DNA from: an uncultured Oscillibacter sp.
GTDB taxonomy: Bacteria > Bacillota > Clostridia > Oscillospirales > Oscillospiraceae
DNA: 51,732 nt
Assembly (NCBI RefSeq): GCF_900546705.1
Contig: NZ_URDP01000011.1
Location: forward strand, 1 to 51,732
Direction: 5' to 3'
Shown: positions 1-7,242 of the stretch, one piece after another
Layout of the letters: every line of letters starts with the position of its first letter
How positions within the stretch are numbered: the stretch's first letter is position 1
Translations under genes and position numbers: made by a program
Notes under the pieces: generated by a model
What the model saw: only the letters and a program-made list of their open reading frames with translations
Told to the model about the DNA's origin: nothing
Databases searched by the model: none

Positions 1-670
1 CGGGCGCGGCGGTCTGGGAGTGGAAGCCGTGGTTGATGACGGCGCAGCCGTTGTGGCCGGTCTTGTAGATCTCGCCGTTGGCAAAGCCGGCGCCGAAGCC
101 CTGGGGATAGTCGAAGCGATAGAAATACACCTCGGGCTGAGGATGATGGTGCGGCGGATAGGAGGACCACTTGCCGGGGTGGTTCAGCACTTCGCCCAGC
201 ACCATGTTGGAAAAGGGCGCGTTGTCGTGGTCGAAGAAGGTCTTGATCTCCCGCTCCATGCAGCCCAGCAGCTCGCCGTTGCAGCCGGCGTGCTGGGTCT
301 GGACGGTCTCGGGGGTGTACATGACCGCCTCGTAGTCACGCTCGTTGACGGTCTTCTGGATATAGAGCTCGCTGTGGTCGTGGGCGGTGAGGGTGATCTT
401 GGTGCCCCGGGGCGCCAAAAGGCAGAAGGCCTCGTGGTGGAAGCAGTCGGGCCGGTCGGCCTCGCAGGTCTTGCCGTTCCACTCGTAGGTGACGCTGCCG
501 GCGAACAGCAGCACGGCGATCTCCTTTTCCGCCTCTTCGAAGGTGAAGGTGTCGCCCTTTTCCATCAGCAGAAGGCCGATGTCCATCTGGGTGCCCATGT
601 CGTCCACGGAGGAGTCGATATAGGCGTTGTACCCGTTTTTCAGTTCCTCGTTTTTGTTAAAATAGGTCAT
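1..670 (-). CDS. iolB: 5-deoxy-glucuronate isomerase (IolB), 3' end cut by window
   Basis: Reading from 670 leftwards, the protein begins MTYFNKNEELKNGY and contains the cupin-like stretch HPGKWSSYPPHHHPQPEVY, whose histidine-rich motif is typical of the metal-binding IolB fold. IolB isomerises 5-deoxy-glucuronate to 5-dehydro-2-deoxy-gluconate (DKG) in cytoplasmic myo-inositol breakdown. An AGGAGA ribosome site lies about nine bases before the ATG. It follows iolE by 73 bases on the same strand, so the two are probably cotranscribed. The carboxyl end lies beyond base 1, so only about 223 codons are visible. The identification rests on the sequence and on iolE next door. Confidence 0.9.
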   Translation of the reverse strand, partial: MTYFNKNEELKNGYNAYIDSSVDDMGTQMDIGLLLMEKGDTFTFEEAEKEIAVLLFAGSVTYEWNGKTCEADRPDCFHHEAFCLLAPRGTKITLTAHDHSELYIQKTVNERDYEAVMYTPETVQTQHAGCNGELLGCMEREIKTFFDHDNAPFSNMVLGEVLNHPGKWSSYPPHHHPQPEVYFYRFDYPQGFGAGFANGEIYKTGHNGCAVINHGFHSQTAAP

Positions 671-743
671 CGGAAACATCTCCTATTTTGAATTGCGGTG
701 GGAAAATGACTTTGCCGCGGGAGCCTCCGCCCCCGGACGGGTC

Positions 744-1646
744 TTACAGGCCCGTGTGCTCCCGGATGTACTTGCGGCCCTTCATGGCGTACTCCAGAGG
801 ATTGGCCTTGGCAGGGTCCTGCTCGGCCTCCACCAGCAGCCAGCCCTGGTAGCCGGCGTCGGCCAGGACCTTGAACACGGGGTCGAAGTCCACGTCGCCG
901 TCGCCGGGGACGGTGAAGGCGCCGTTGCGGACGGACTGGAGGAAGGACCAGTTGTTCTTCCGGGCCTCCTCGACTACCGGCAGACGCATGTCCTTCAGGT
1001 GGACGTGGCCCACCCGGTCCACATACTTTTTCAGCATGGTCAGGGGGTCCTCGCCGGCGAAGGTGAAGTGGCCGGTGTCGTAGCAGAGGAACACGTACCG
1101 GGGATCGGTGTTGGACATCATGCGGTCCGTCTCCTCGCTGGTCTGGACCACGGTGCCCATGTGGTGGTGGTAGCAGAGCTTGAAGCCCCGGTCAGAGGCG
1201 ATCTTGCCCAGCTTGTTGAGGCCGTCGCAGAAGCGGTCCCACTCGGCGTCGTTCATGACGTGCTTGTGGCCGCCGGTGAGGATGGGGGTGTCCACCTGGC
1301 CCTGGATGGAGTAGCTCTGCTCGCTGACGTTGATGTGGTTGGCGCCCACGGCGGCCAGGAAGTCCAGGTTGGCGACAAAGTCCTTCTCCTCCTCCTCAAA
1401 GGGGCGGGTCAGGATGAACGAGGAGTACCAGCGGCTGGCGATGCGCATGCCCCGCAGGTCCAGGGCCTTTTTCAGCTCGGCGGGGTCGGTGGGGTACTTG
1501 TTGCCGATCTCGCAGCCGGTGAAGCCCGCCAGGGCCATCTCGCTGACAATCTGCTGGAAGGTATTCTCCCCGCCCAGCTCCGGCATATCGTCGTTGCACC
1601 AGCCGATGGGTGCGATACCAAGGAATACGTGGTTCTGATCGAACAT
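744..1646 (-). CDS. iolE: Inosose dehydratase (IolE)
   Basis: A 300-residue protein with the xylose-isomerase-like TIM barrel layout; it opens MFDQNHVFLGIAPIGWCNDD, the IolE-typical start. IolE dehydrates 2-keto-myo-inositol (scyllo-inosose) to 3D-trihydroxycyclohexane-1,2-dione, using a divalent metal, and so acts earlier in the pathway than IolB downstream. Length matches the family (about 300). AAGGAGG sits ten bases before the ATG. A candidate sigma-A promoter and a CcpA-like site lie about 120-170 bases upstream. Other iol genes (iolG, iolD, iolC, iolJ) are not seen here; they may lie left of base 1 or elsewhere. Confidence 0.92.
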   Translation of the reverse strand: MFDQNHVFLGIAPIGWCNDDMPELGGENTFQQIVSEMALAGFTGCEIGNKYPTDPAELKKALDLRGMRIASRWYSSFILTRPFEEEEKDFVANLDFLAAVGANHINVSEQSYSIQGQVDTPILTGGHKHVMNDAEWDRFCDGLNKLGKIASDRGFKLCYHHHMGTVVQTSEETDRMMSNTDPRYVFLCYDTGHFTFAGEDPLTMLKKYVDRVGHVHLKDMRLPVVEEARKNNWSFLQSVRNGAFTVPGDGDVDFDPVFKVLADAGYQGWLLVEAEQDPAKANPLEYAMKGRKYIREHTGL

Positions 1647-1767
1647 GGGAAACGTCCTCCTTAATCATGATGATTTTCAGATTCGGCGGCCGCGGAGCGG
1701 GCGCCGTGTCCCAACGCTCCGGCACTCTGTGTCCGTTCACACAAATCCGCACACAAAAGGCAAACGC

Positions 1768-1781
1768 CGCAAGCGTTTTCA
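1768..1781 (-). promoter_or_regulatory. Candidate catabolite-responsive element (cre)
   Basis: On the minus strand this reads TGAAAACGCTTGCG, matching 12 of 14 positions of the CcpA-site consensus TGWAANCGNTNWCA. It also forms an imperfect dyad (AAACGC and GCGTTT at 1762-1778). It lies just downstream of the proposed iolE -10 box, a usual place for CcpA roadblock repression. The match was counted by eye; function is inferred. Confidence 0.45.
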
Positions 1782-1789
1782 CTTACTAA

Positions 1790-1818
1790 AAAGTATCATC
1801 GTCTCGTCCAAAAATCAA
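1790..1818 (-). promoter_or_regulatory. Candidate sigma-A promoter for iolE-iolB
   Basis: On the minus strand TTGATT (1818-1813) and TACTTT (1795-1790) are 17 bases apart. The spacing is ideal but the -10 is only a partial match. No better pair was seen upstream of iolE. Confidence 0.4.
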
Positions 1819-1947
1819 CGCTTTTTCCGGCCGGCGGCGGATTTTTTCCGATTTAGCCAAAGGGCTTCCCCATTTTTTTATGGATATGACAGTCCCCCGT
1901 CATTCCCCGGGCTATGGGCAGGCAGTCGATTACCTGTCCTTCATTGG

Positions 1948-1961
1948 CGTACAAGTGTACG
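1948..1961. promoter_or_regulatory. 14-base perfect palindrome, candidate operator
   Basis: CGTACA-AG-TGTACG is a perfect inverted repeat with a two-base centre, midway between divergent iolE and the transporter. It is followed at 1986-2005 by two copies of TGTGTAAAA eleven bases apart. The position suits a regulator (GntR, LacI or RpiR type) controlling inositol genes; no such regulator gene is in the window. Confidence 0.4.
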
Positions 1962-2059
1962 TATTTTTTATTCACCGGCGGCGGTTGTGTAAAATGTGTG
2001 TAAAATTTGGGCTCTGTTTTTGTGCCTCCTTTCAGGAAGCTTGTGGTATTACCCAAAAA

Positions 2060-2099
2060 TGCACAACAGCTTTCTGTGAGAATCCACATAAATTGTGCA
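2060..2099. repeat. Inverted repeat TGCACAA / TTGTGCA upstream of transporter promoter
   Basis: TGCACAA at 2060-2066 and TTGTGCA at 2093-2099 are exact inverted copies 26 bases apart. The right arm ends six bases before the -35 box of the transporter promoter. It could be a two-site operator or an activator site. The rest of 1647-2216 shows no coding signal. Confidence 0.35.
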
Positions 2100-2104
2100 A
2101 CCTA

Positions 2105-2134
2105 TTGACTTGAATTTCCGTTTGATGCTACAAT
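2105..2134 (+). promoter_or_regulatory. Sigma-A promoter of sugar ABC transporter
   Basis: TTGACT (2105-2110), an 18-base spacer and TACAAT (2129-2134) preceded by TGC, giving an extended -10. The start codon follows about 75 bases downstream. Confidence 0.65.
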
Positions 2135-2216
2135 CCATACAGATTTACCGGACCGGCCTGTCTGTTTTTTATGCATCCCGCCTCCGGAATTTTGAATGAA
2201 AAGGAGAAAGAAGTAC

Positions 2217-3215
2217 ATGAAGAAGTTTTTTGCTCTGGCTCTTGCACTGGTCATGGCGCTGTCTCTGGTAGCCTGCGGCCAGAAAGAGGACACTCCCGCT
2301 GAAGAAGAAACTCCCGCCACTGAAGAAGAGGGCGGCGCCACCAGCGACATCGAGGTCGCCGTCGTTCTGAAGACCCTGGCCTCCGAGTACTGGGGCTACG
2401 TGGAAGCCGGCTGCAAGGCCGCTGAGAAGGACCTGGGCATCAAGGTCACCGTGGTCGGCCCCGGCGCTGAGAGCGACATCGAGGGTCAGGTCGCTATGAT
2501 CGAGCAGCAGATCGGCGCCGGCTGCGACGCCATCGTCTGCGCCCCCAACGACGCCGGCGCTGCCGCCGGTGCCCTGCAGGCCGCCCTGGACGCCGGCATC
2601 CCCGTGCTGTCCGTGGACACCAACGTGGGCATCGAGGGTCAGACCTCCTTCGTGGGCACCTCCAACGTGGACGCTGCCAAGCAGGGCGGCCTGTGGGCTG
2701 CTGAGCAGGTCGGCGAAGGCGCCAACGCCGTCATCATCTACGGCCAGGAAGGCGACAACACCTCCAACATGCGCCGTCAGGGCTATGAAGAGGCCTGCGA
2801 AGAGGCCGGCGTGACCGTCCTGGCTGCTCTGTCCGGTCAGAACACCACCGACGGCGCCACCAAGACCATGGAGGATCTGCTCAACGCCTATCCCGACCAG
2901 ATCGACATCGTCCTGTGCCACAACGACGACACCGCCATCGGCGCCATGAACGCCTGCAAGAACGCCGGCGTGTCCGACATGACCATCGTGGGCTTTGACG
3001 GCAACCAGTCCGCCGTGGATCTGATCCTGGCCGGCGAGATGGTCAAGGCCACCGTGGCCCAGCAGCCCTATGAGATGGGCTATCAGGTCGTCGAGGCCGC
3101 TGTGAAGGCCATCAACGACGAGGATGTGGAAGCGACCATCAACGCCCCCGTTGAGGTGGTCACCGCTGAGAACGGCCAGGAGTACCTGGACAGCCTGGCA
3201 GCCATGAAGGGCTAA
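2217..3215 (+). CDS. Sugar ABC transporter substrate-binding lipoprotein (ribose/inositol type)
   Basis: A 332-residue periplasmic-binding-protein-like protein. The N-terminus MKKFFALALALVMALSLVAC is a lipoprotein signal with the lipobox ending at Cys-20, followed by a Glu/Thr/Pro-rich linker and a two-lobed type I binding domain of the RbsB kind (VVLKTLASEYWGY, IVCAPNDAGA, LCHNDDTAIGA, VGFDGN). An in-frame ATG at 2196 is rejected because the AAGGAG ribosome site (2201-2206) lies after it and ten bases before 2217. It should sit on the outer membrane face and deliver ligand to the ATPase/permease pair downstream. The divergent iol genes suggest myo-inositol as ligand; ribose or another sugar is possible. 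Confidence 0.85.
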   Translation: MKKFFALALALVMALSLVACGQKEDTPAEEETPATEEEGGATSDIEVAVVLKTLASEYWGYVEAGCKAAEKDLGIKVTVVGPGAESDIEGQVAMIEQQIGAGCDAIVCAPNDAGAAAGALQAALDAGIPVLSVDTNVGIEGQTSFVGTSNVDAAKQGGLWAAEQVGEGANAVIIYGQEGDNTSNMRRQGYEEACEEAGVTVLAALSGQNTTDGATKTMEDLLNAYPDQIDIVLCHNDDTAIGAMNACKNAGVSDMTIVGFDGNQSAVDLILAGEMVKATVAQQPYEMGYQVVEAAVKAINDEDVEATINAPVEVVTAENGQEYLDSLAAMKG

Positions 3216-3263
3216 GCGCTCTGCTTTGAAAACTGCATTGTCGCTGCATAGCTGAAAACGGAT

Positions 3264-3301
3264 AAGATATGGCGGCAGAATCGTTTCTGCCGCCATATCT
3301 T
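3264..3301 (+). promoter_or_regulatory. 17-base-pair stem-loop between binding protein and ATPase genes
   Basis: AAGATATGGCGGCAGAA (3264-3280), a four-base loop TCGT and the exact complement (3285-3301) form a perfect hairpin. No U-tract follows, so it is unlikely to be a full terminator. Hairpins here commonly protect the upstream mRNA from 3' decay, so that more binding protein than ATPase is made. Confidence 0.6.
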
Positions 3302-3360
3302 CGTCTCCCCCGCCCCAGGGCGGGGAGGTGCACAAATCAGGAAAGAAACGAGGTAATTCC

Positions 3361-4863
3361 ATGAGCGAGTATGTCGTCGAACTGAAAAATATTACCAAAC
3401 GTTTTCCTGGTGTCGTCGCATTGAAAAATATGTCCATTGGCATCAGACCCGGTGAGATCCACGGTCTGATCGGAGAGAACGGCGCGGGCAAGTCCACCCT
3501 CATCAAGGTGCTCACCGGCGTCCACACTCCGGAGGAGGGAGACATCTTCGTAGACGGCCAGAAGGTCGTTTTCAAGAACCCTGTTCAGTCCCGGGAGGCG
3601 GGAATCGCCTGTGTGTACCAGGAGCTGAACATTGTCAAGCAACTGCCTGTTACGGATAATGTTTTCATGGGGCGCGCCGTGAAAAAGGGCCTGCTTCTGG
3701 ACTATCCCAGAATGCACCGGGAGGCCGCCGAGGCCCTCAAAACCCTGGGTCACCCCGAGATCGATGTAAAAATGGAATGCGGCAAGCTGGGCGTTGGCCA
3801 GCAGCAGATGGTGGAGATCGCCAAGGCTGTTTCCCTGGACGCCAAGCTCATCATTATGGACGAACCCACCTCCTCTCTGGGAAAAGAGGAGATCGAGCAG
3901 CTGATGGAGACGGTCCGGGGCCTGAAGGCCAAGGGCGTGGCCATCTTGTTTGTCTCTCATAAATTGGAAGAACTCTTTGAGCTCTGCGACCGTGTCACCG
4001 TCATGCGCGACGGCGAGCACATCGTCACCAAGGACATCGCCGACATGACGGAGGACTCCCTGATCACCGCCATGGTGGGCCGGACGCTGGATAACCTGTA
4101 TCCCAAGGAATTCGGCGTCAAGGGCGACGTGTGGCTGGAGGCCAAGAATCTCAACGAATTCGGCGTCCTCCACGACGTTTCCTTCCAGGCCCACGCCGGC
4201 CAGATCACCGGCTTTGCCGGACTGGTGGGCGCAGGCCGCACCGAGACCATGCGGGCCATTTTCGGCGCCGACAAGCTCGACAGCGGCGAGATCTATGTCA
4301 AGGGCGAAAAAGTACATATAAAGACTCCCAAGGACGCCATCAAGAAGAAGATCGCCTTCCTGACCGAGGACCGCAAGGGCCAGGGCCTGGTGCTGTCCCT
4401 GGACGTGCGGACCAACCTGATCCTGGCCAACATGAAGGGCTTTTGCAACGGCCCGTTCCTGGACAAGGCCCGCATCGAGAAGGCCGGACAGGACAATGTG
4501 GATTCCCTGAAGATCAAGACCCCGTCTCTCGACGAGGTCACCGCCCAGCTTTCCGGCGGCAACCAGCAAAAGGTGGTCATCGGCAAGTGGGTCAACACCG
4601 ACGCGGACATCTTCATCTTCGACGAGCCCACCCGCGGCATCGACGTGGGCGCCAAGATCGAGGTCTACCACGTGATGAACGACCTGGTCAAGGCGGGAAA
4701 GTGTGTGATCATGGTCTCCTCCGAGCTGCCGGAGATCCTGGCCATGAGCGACCACGTGGTGGTCATGCGGGGCGGCCGGGTCATGGCCAACATCGACCGT
4801 GACACTCCGCACTTCAACTCTGAAGACATCATGAAAGCGGCCTGGGGAGGAGAGTTAGACTGA
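3361..4863 (+). CDS. Sugar ABC transporter ATP-binding protein (RbsA/MglA type, two ATPase domains)
   Basis: A 500-residue fused double ATPase. Domain 1 has Walker A GENGAGKST and Walker B LIIMDEPTSSL with the signature degenerate (VGQQQMVEIAKAV). Domain 2 has the degenerate Walker A GLVGAGRTE typical of RbsA/MglA proteins, the signature LSGGNQQKVVIGKW and Walker B IFIFDEPTRGIDVGAK. Start at 3361 (MSEYVVELKNI) is chosen because a GAGG site lies seven bases upstream; an ATG 33 bases earlier has no such site. It powers import with the permease that begins one base after its stop codon. Cytoplasmic face of the membrane. Confidence 0.93.
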   Translation: MSEYVVELKNITKRFPGVVALKNMSIGIRPGEIHGLIGENGAGKSTLIKVLTGVHTPEEGDIFVDGQKVVFKNPVQSREAGIACVYQELNIVKQLPVTDNVFMGRAVKKGLLLDYPRMHREAAEALKTLGHPEIDVKMECGKLGVGQQQMVEIAKAVSLDAKLIIMDEPTSSLGKEEIEQLMETVRGLKAKGVAILFVSHKLEELFELCDRVTVMRDGEHIVTKDIADMTEDSLITAMVGRTLDNLYPKEFGVKGDVWLEAKNLNEFGVLHDVSFQAHAGQITGFAGLVGAGRTETMRAIFGADKLDSGEIYVKGEKVHIKTPKDAIKKKIAFLTEDRKGQGLVLSLDVRTNLILANMKGFCNGPFLDKARIEKAGQDNVDSLKIKTPSLDEVTAQLSGGNQQKVVIGKWVNTDADIFIFDEPTRGIDVGAKIEVYHVMNDLVKAGKCVIMVSSELPEILAMSDHVVVMRGGRVMANIDRDTPHFNSEDIMKAAWGGELD

Positions 4864-4864
4864 T

Positions 4865-5893
4865 ATGAAAAAGAACAATTCCGCAAAAGAGCTGCTGCAA
4901 AAGCTCAGTACGCTGCTGGCGCTCATTATTCTGGTGGCCATTTTCTGGATCGCCATGCCCGACAAGTTCCCCCGCATCTCCAACATCATGAACATCCTCA
5001 AGCAGGCATCCATCAACTGCCTGATCGCCTCCGGTATGCTCTGCGCCCTGATTACCGCCGGCATTGACCTGTCCGTGGGCTCCAACTGCGTGCTGTGCAC
5101 CTGCACCATCGGCGTGCTCATGCAGAGCTTCGGCATCACCAACGCCTTTTTGCTGGCCGTCTGCGGCCTGGCGGTGAGCACCTTCGCCGGCTTCATCAAC
5201 GGCACGCTGCTGACCCGGCTGGACCTGCCCCACCCCTTCGTGTCCACCATGGGCATGAAGAACGTGCTGCTGGGCATCGCGCTGGTCATCACCGGGTCCA
5301 AGTCCATCGGCTTTACCAACCAGGGCGTGGACACCCTCATGTGGATCGGCGGCGAGTCCCTCTTCAAGACCTATGACGCCGACGGCAAGCTGGACTTCCC
5401 CGGCATCCCCTTCAGCTTCATCCTGGTCATCGTGGTGTTCATCCTGTTCGACATCTTCCTGAAGAAGTCCGCCCTGGGCCGTCAGATCTACTGCTGCGGC
5501 GGCAACCCCGAGGCGGCCCGCCTGTCCGGCATCCCCTCCAAGAACGTGCTGACCTTCGTGTACACTCTCTCCGGCTTCATGGCAGGTCTTGCCGGTGTCG
5601 TGTCCGTGGGCCGTCTGGCCTCCGCCAACGCCAACGCCGGCTCCACCTACGATAACGACGCCATCGCCGCGTGCATCGTGGGCGGCGCCTCCTTCACCGG
5701 CGGCAAGGGCACCATCTGGGGCACCCTGATCGGCGCGCTGCTGATGGCCGTCATCCGCAACGGTCTGAACCTGGCCGGCGCCTCCAACGATATCCAGTAC
5801 ATCGTCATCGGCGCCGTCATCATCCTGGCGGTCACCATCGACGTGGTCCGCAACAAGATGGAAGCCAAGGCCCGCAAGATGGCCGCGGCCTGA
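4865..5893 (+). CDS. Sugar ABC transporter permease (RbsC family)
   Basis: A 342-residue, very hydrophobic protein with eight or more membrane segments. It carries the family hallmarks ALITAGIDLSVGSN near residue 60-75 and the cytoplasmic loop CCGGNPEAARLSGI near residue 210-225, which contacts the ATPase. It probably works as a dimer forming the channel. Its ribosome site (GGGAGGAGA) lies within the end of the ATPase gene and only one base separates the genes, so translation is coupled. A strong terminator follows 14 bases after the stop, ending the three-gene unit. Confidence 0.92.
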   Translation: MKKNNSAKELLQKLSTLLALIILVAIFWIAMPDKFPRISNIMNILKQASINCLIASGMLCALITAGIDLSVGSNCVLCTCTIGVLMQSFGITNAFLLAVCGLAVSTFAGFINGTLLTRLDLPHPFVSTMGMKNVLLGIALVITGSKSIGFTNQGVDTLMWIGGESLFKTYDADGKLDFPGIPFSFILVIVVFILFDIFLKKSALGRQIYCCGGNPEAARLSGIPSKNVLTFVYTLSGFMAGLAGVVSVGRLASANANAGSTYDNDAIAACIVGGASFTGGKGTIWGTLIGALLMAVIRNGLNLAGASNDIQYIVIGAVIILAVTIDVVRNKMEAKARKMAAA

Positions 5894-5906
5894 TCCCCCA
5901 CATACG

Positions 5907-5936
5907 AAAAGACCGGCCTTCGGGCCGGTCTTTTTC
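5907..5936 (+). terminator. Intrinsic terminator of transporter operon
   Basis: GACCGGCC-TTCG-GGCCGGTC with flanking A and T runs (TTTTT at 5931-5935). A UUCG tetraloop adds stability. Confidence 0.9.
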
Positions 5937-6002
5937 TGCGCTGATTCCGGGCCGCGCCCTGCCTGCGCTCCCCTTCCCGGACGGGTCCCCCGCTCCCCGG
6001 GC

Positions 6003-6035
6003 AAAAAAAGCGCCGGCCCCGGCGGGCCGGCGCTT
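6003..6035 (-). terminator. Intrinsic terminator of the MBL-fold hydrolase gene
   Basis: A 12-base-pair stem (6008-6019 with 6024-6035, loop CGGC) followed on the minus strand by seven T residues (6009-6003). Confidence 0.85.
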
Positions 6036-6068
6036 CGCTGATTCGATCTCCGGGCGGCGTGCCCGGGG

Positions 6069-7019
6069 TTATTCGATCTCCAGGTGGACGCTCTGGTGAT
6101 ACACCGGCTCCACCAGCCCCGGGATGGACACGGCGTCGGTGAAGTACAGCTCCTGGACGTACTCCCGCAGCAGGGAGATGATGTAGGGGTGGGGCCGCTC
6201 GTCGGGCCGTCCCGCCGCCACGGACACCACCGCCGTCTTGGGCCGCAGCAGGTTCAAAAGCTTGCGGGTGGTGGAGGACAGGGACGCGTGGTGGGGCACC
6301 TTCAAAATGTCGCAGGGGGTGGACGTGTCCGTCTCCCACATGTGGGCGTAGGCGTCGCCTCCCAGGACGACCTCATGGCCGTGGTAGTAGAGCCGCTGGC
6401 GCAGGCTGGACACGTTCATGGACTTGCCCCAGTGCACCAGGCCGTAGCCGTCCCGTGCCCCGGCGAAGGCGGCGTCGTAGAGGGATCGCTGCCGGGGGTA
6501 GAGGGCGGGCTCCCCGAAGAGGATGTCCATGCGCAATTGGGGCGTCAGCTGCCAGCACTCCGTCCGCCGGCCGGAGAGCTCCGTGCAGTGGCCCACCCGT
6601 CCCGGGTGGTCCGCCAGGGCCCGGGCGTACATCTCCACGCACCGCAGCACGTTCCGGGCGGCCTTGGGAAGGCCGTTGTCCCCGTCCGGGTCCAGCGGTG
6701 CCGGGCACAGGGGCGGAATGTAGGGGGCGGCCAGCTCGTCCACCGTCACCCGGTCCAGAAGGCGCCCCAGGCCCCCGATGTGGTCCCGGTGGAAGTGGGT
6801 GATGAGCAGCAGGTCCAGCCGCTCCACCCCCAGCCCCGCCAGGAAGTCCCCGGCGTAGATCCGGCAGGAGCGCGCGTCCCCCACCGGCGGATGGTCGTCC
6901 CGCTCCAGGGCGTCGTGACCGCAGTCCACCAGCATGGCGTACCGGGTGACGCCGCCCTCCATCTCCCGCACCAGAATGGAATCGCCGTTGCCCACGTTGA
7001 TGAAGTCCAGTGCCAGCAT
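6069..7019 (-). CDS. Metallo-beta-lactamase-fold hydrolase, ComEC C-terminal-domain-like
   Basis: A soluble 316-residue protein with the metal-binding motif THFHRDHIGG near residue 75-85, a further ligand region GGDAYAHMW, and VPHHASL, matching the PHHGS-type motif of ComEC/Rec2 hydrolase domains. The sequence opens LALDFINVGNGDSILV, also ComEC-like. No membrane segments or competence domain are attached, so it is a stand-alone hydrolase; the substrate (nucleotide, nucleic acid end or phosphodiester) is not known. Start chosen at 7019 because AAGGGG sits eight bases before it; an ATG two codons earlier (7025) abuts the same site. Divergent from the next gene. Confidence 0.75.
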   Translation of the reverse strand: MLALDFINVGNGDSILVREMEGGVTRYAMLVDCGHDALERDDHPPVGDARSCRIYAGDFLAGLGVERLDLLLITHFHRDHIGGLGRLLDRVTVDELAAPYIPPLCPAPLDPDGDNGLPKAARNVLRCVEMYARALADHPGRVGHCTELSGRRTECWQLTPQLRMDILFGEPALYPRQRSLYDAAFAGARDGYGLVHWGKSMNVSSLRQRLYYHGHEVVLGGDAYAHMWETDTSTPCDILKVPHHASLSSTTRKLLNLLRPKTAVVSVAAGRPDERPHPYIISLLREYVQELYFTDAVSIPGLVEPVYHQSVHLEIE

Positions 7020-7171
7020 GTCCATCCCCCCTTATTTGGTTGCTTTTACGATACCACAACCCCCGCCCCCGGGCAACGGAAAGCGGGGGCGCAGGGTACA
7101 GATTTTTACCCTGAATTTTTGTGAAGGTGCCCAATTTTTTCCACAGCCCGCCGGGGATTTTTCGGGCAAAC

Positions 7172-7200
7172 TTGATTTATTCACACTTTTCCTGTATCAT
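7172..7200 (+). promoter_or_regulatory. Sigma-A promoter for the 606-residue membrane protein
   Basis: TTGATT (7172-7177), 17-base spacer, TATCAT (7195-7200). The start codon is 42 bases further on. Confidence 0.6.
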
Positions 7201-7242
7201 GGTTGCTATCTTTATGGATCGATCACGGAAAGGAGATGCTCC

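Noticed and set aside
2169..3575. 468-codon minus-strand frame opposite the sugar-binding lipoprotein
   Set aside because: Extends over the intergenic hairpin and start of the ATPase gene; its composition is typical of antisense frames here.
6069..7019. Part of a full competence protein ComEC
   Set aside because: No membrane helices or OB/competence domain in or next to the gene; it is a stand-alone hydrolase with its own terminator.
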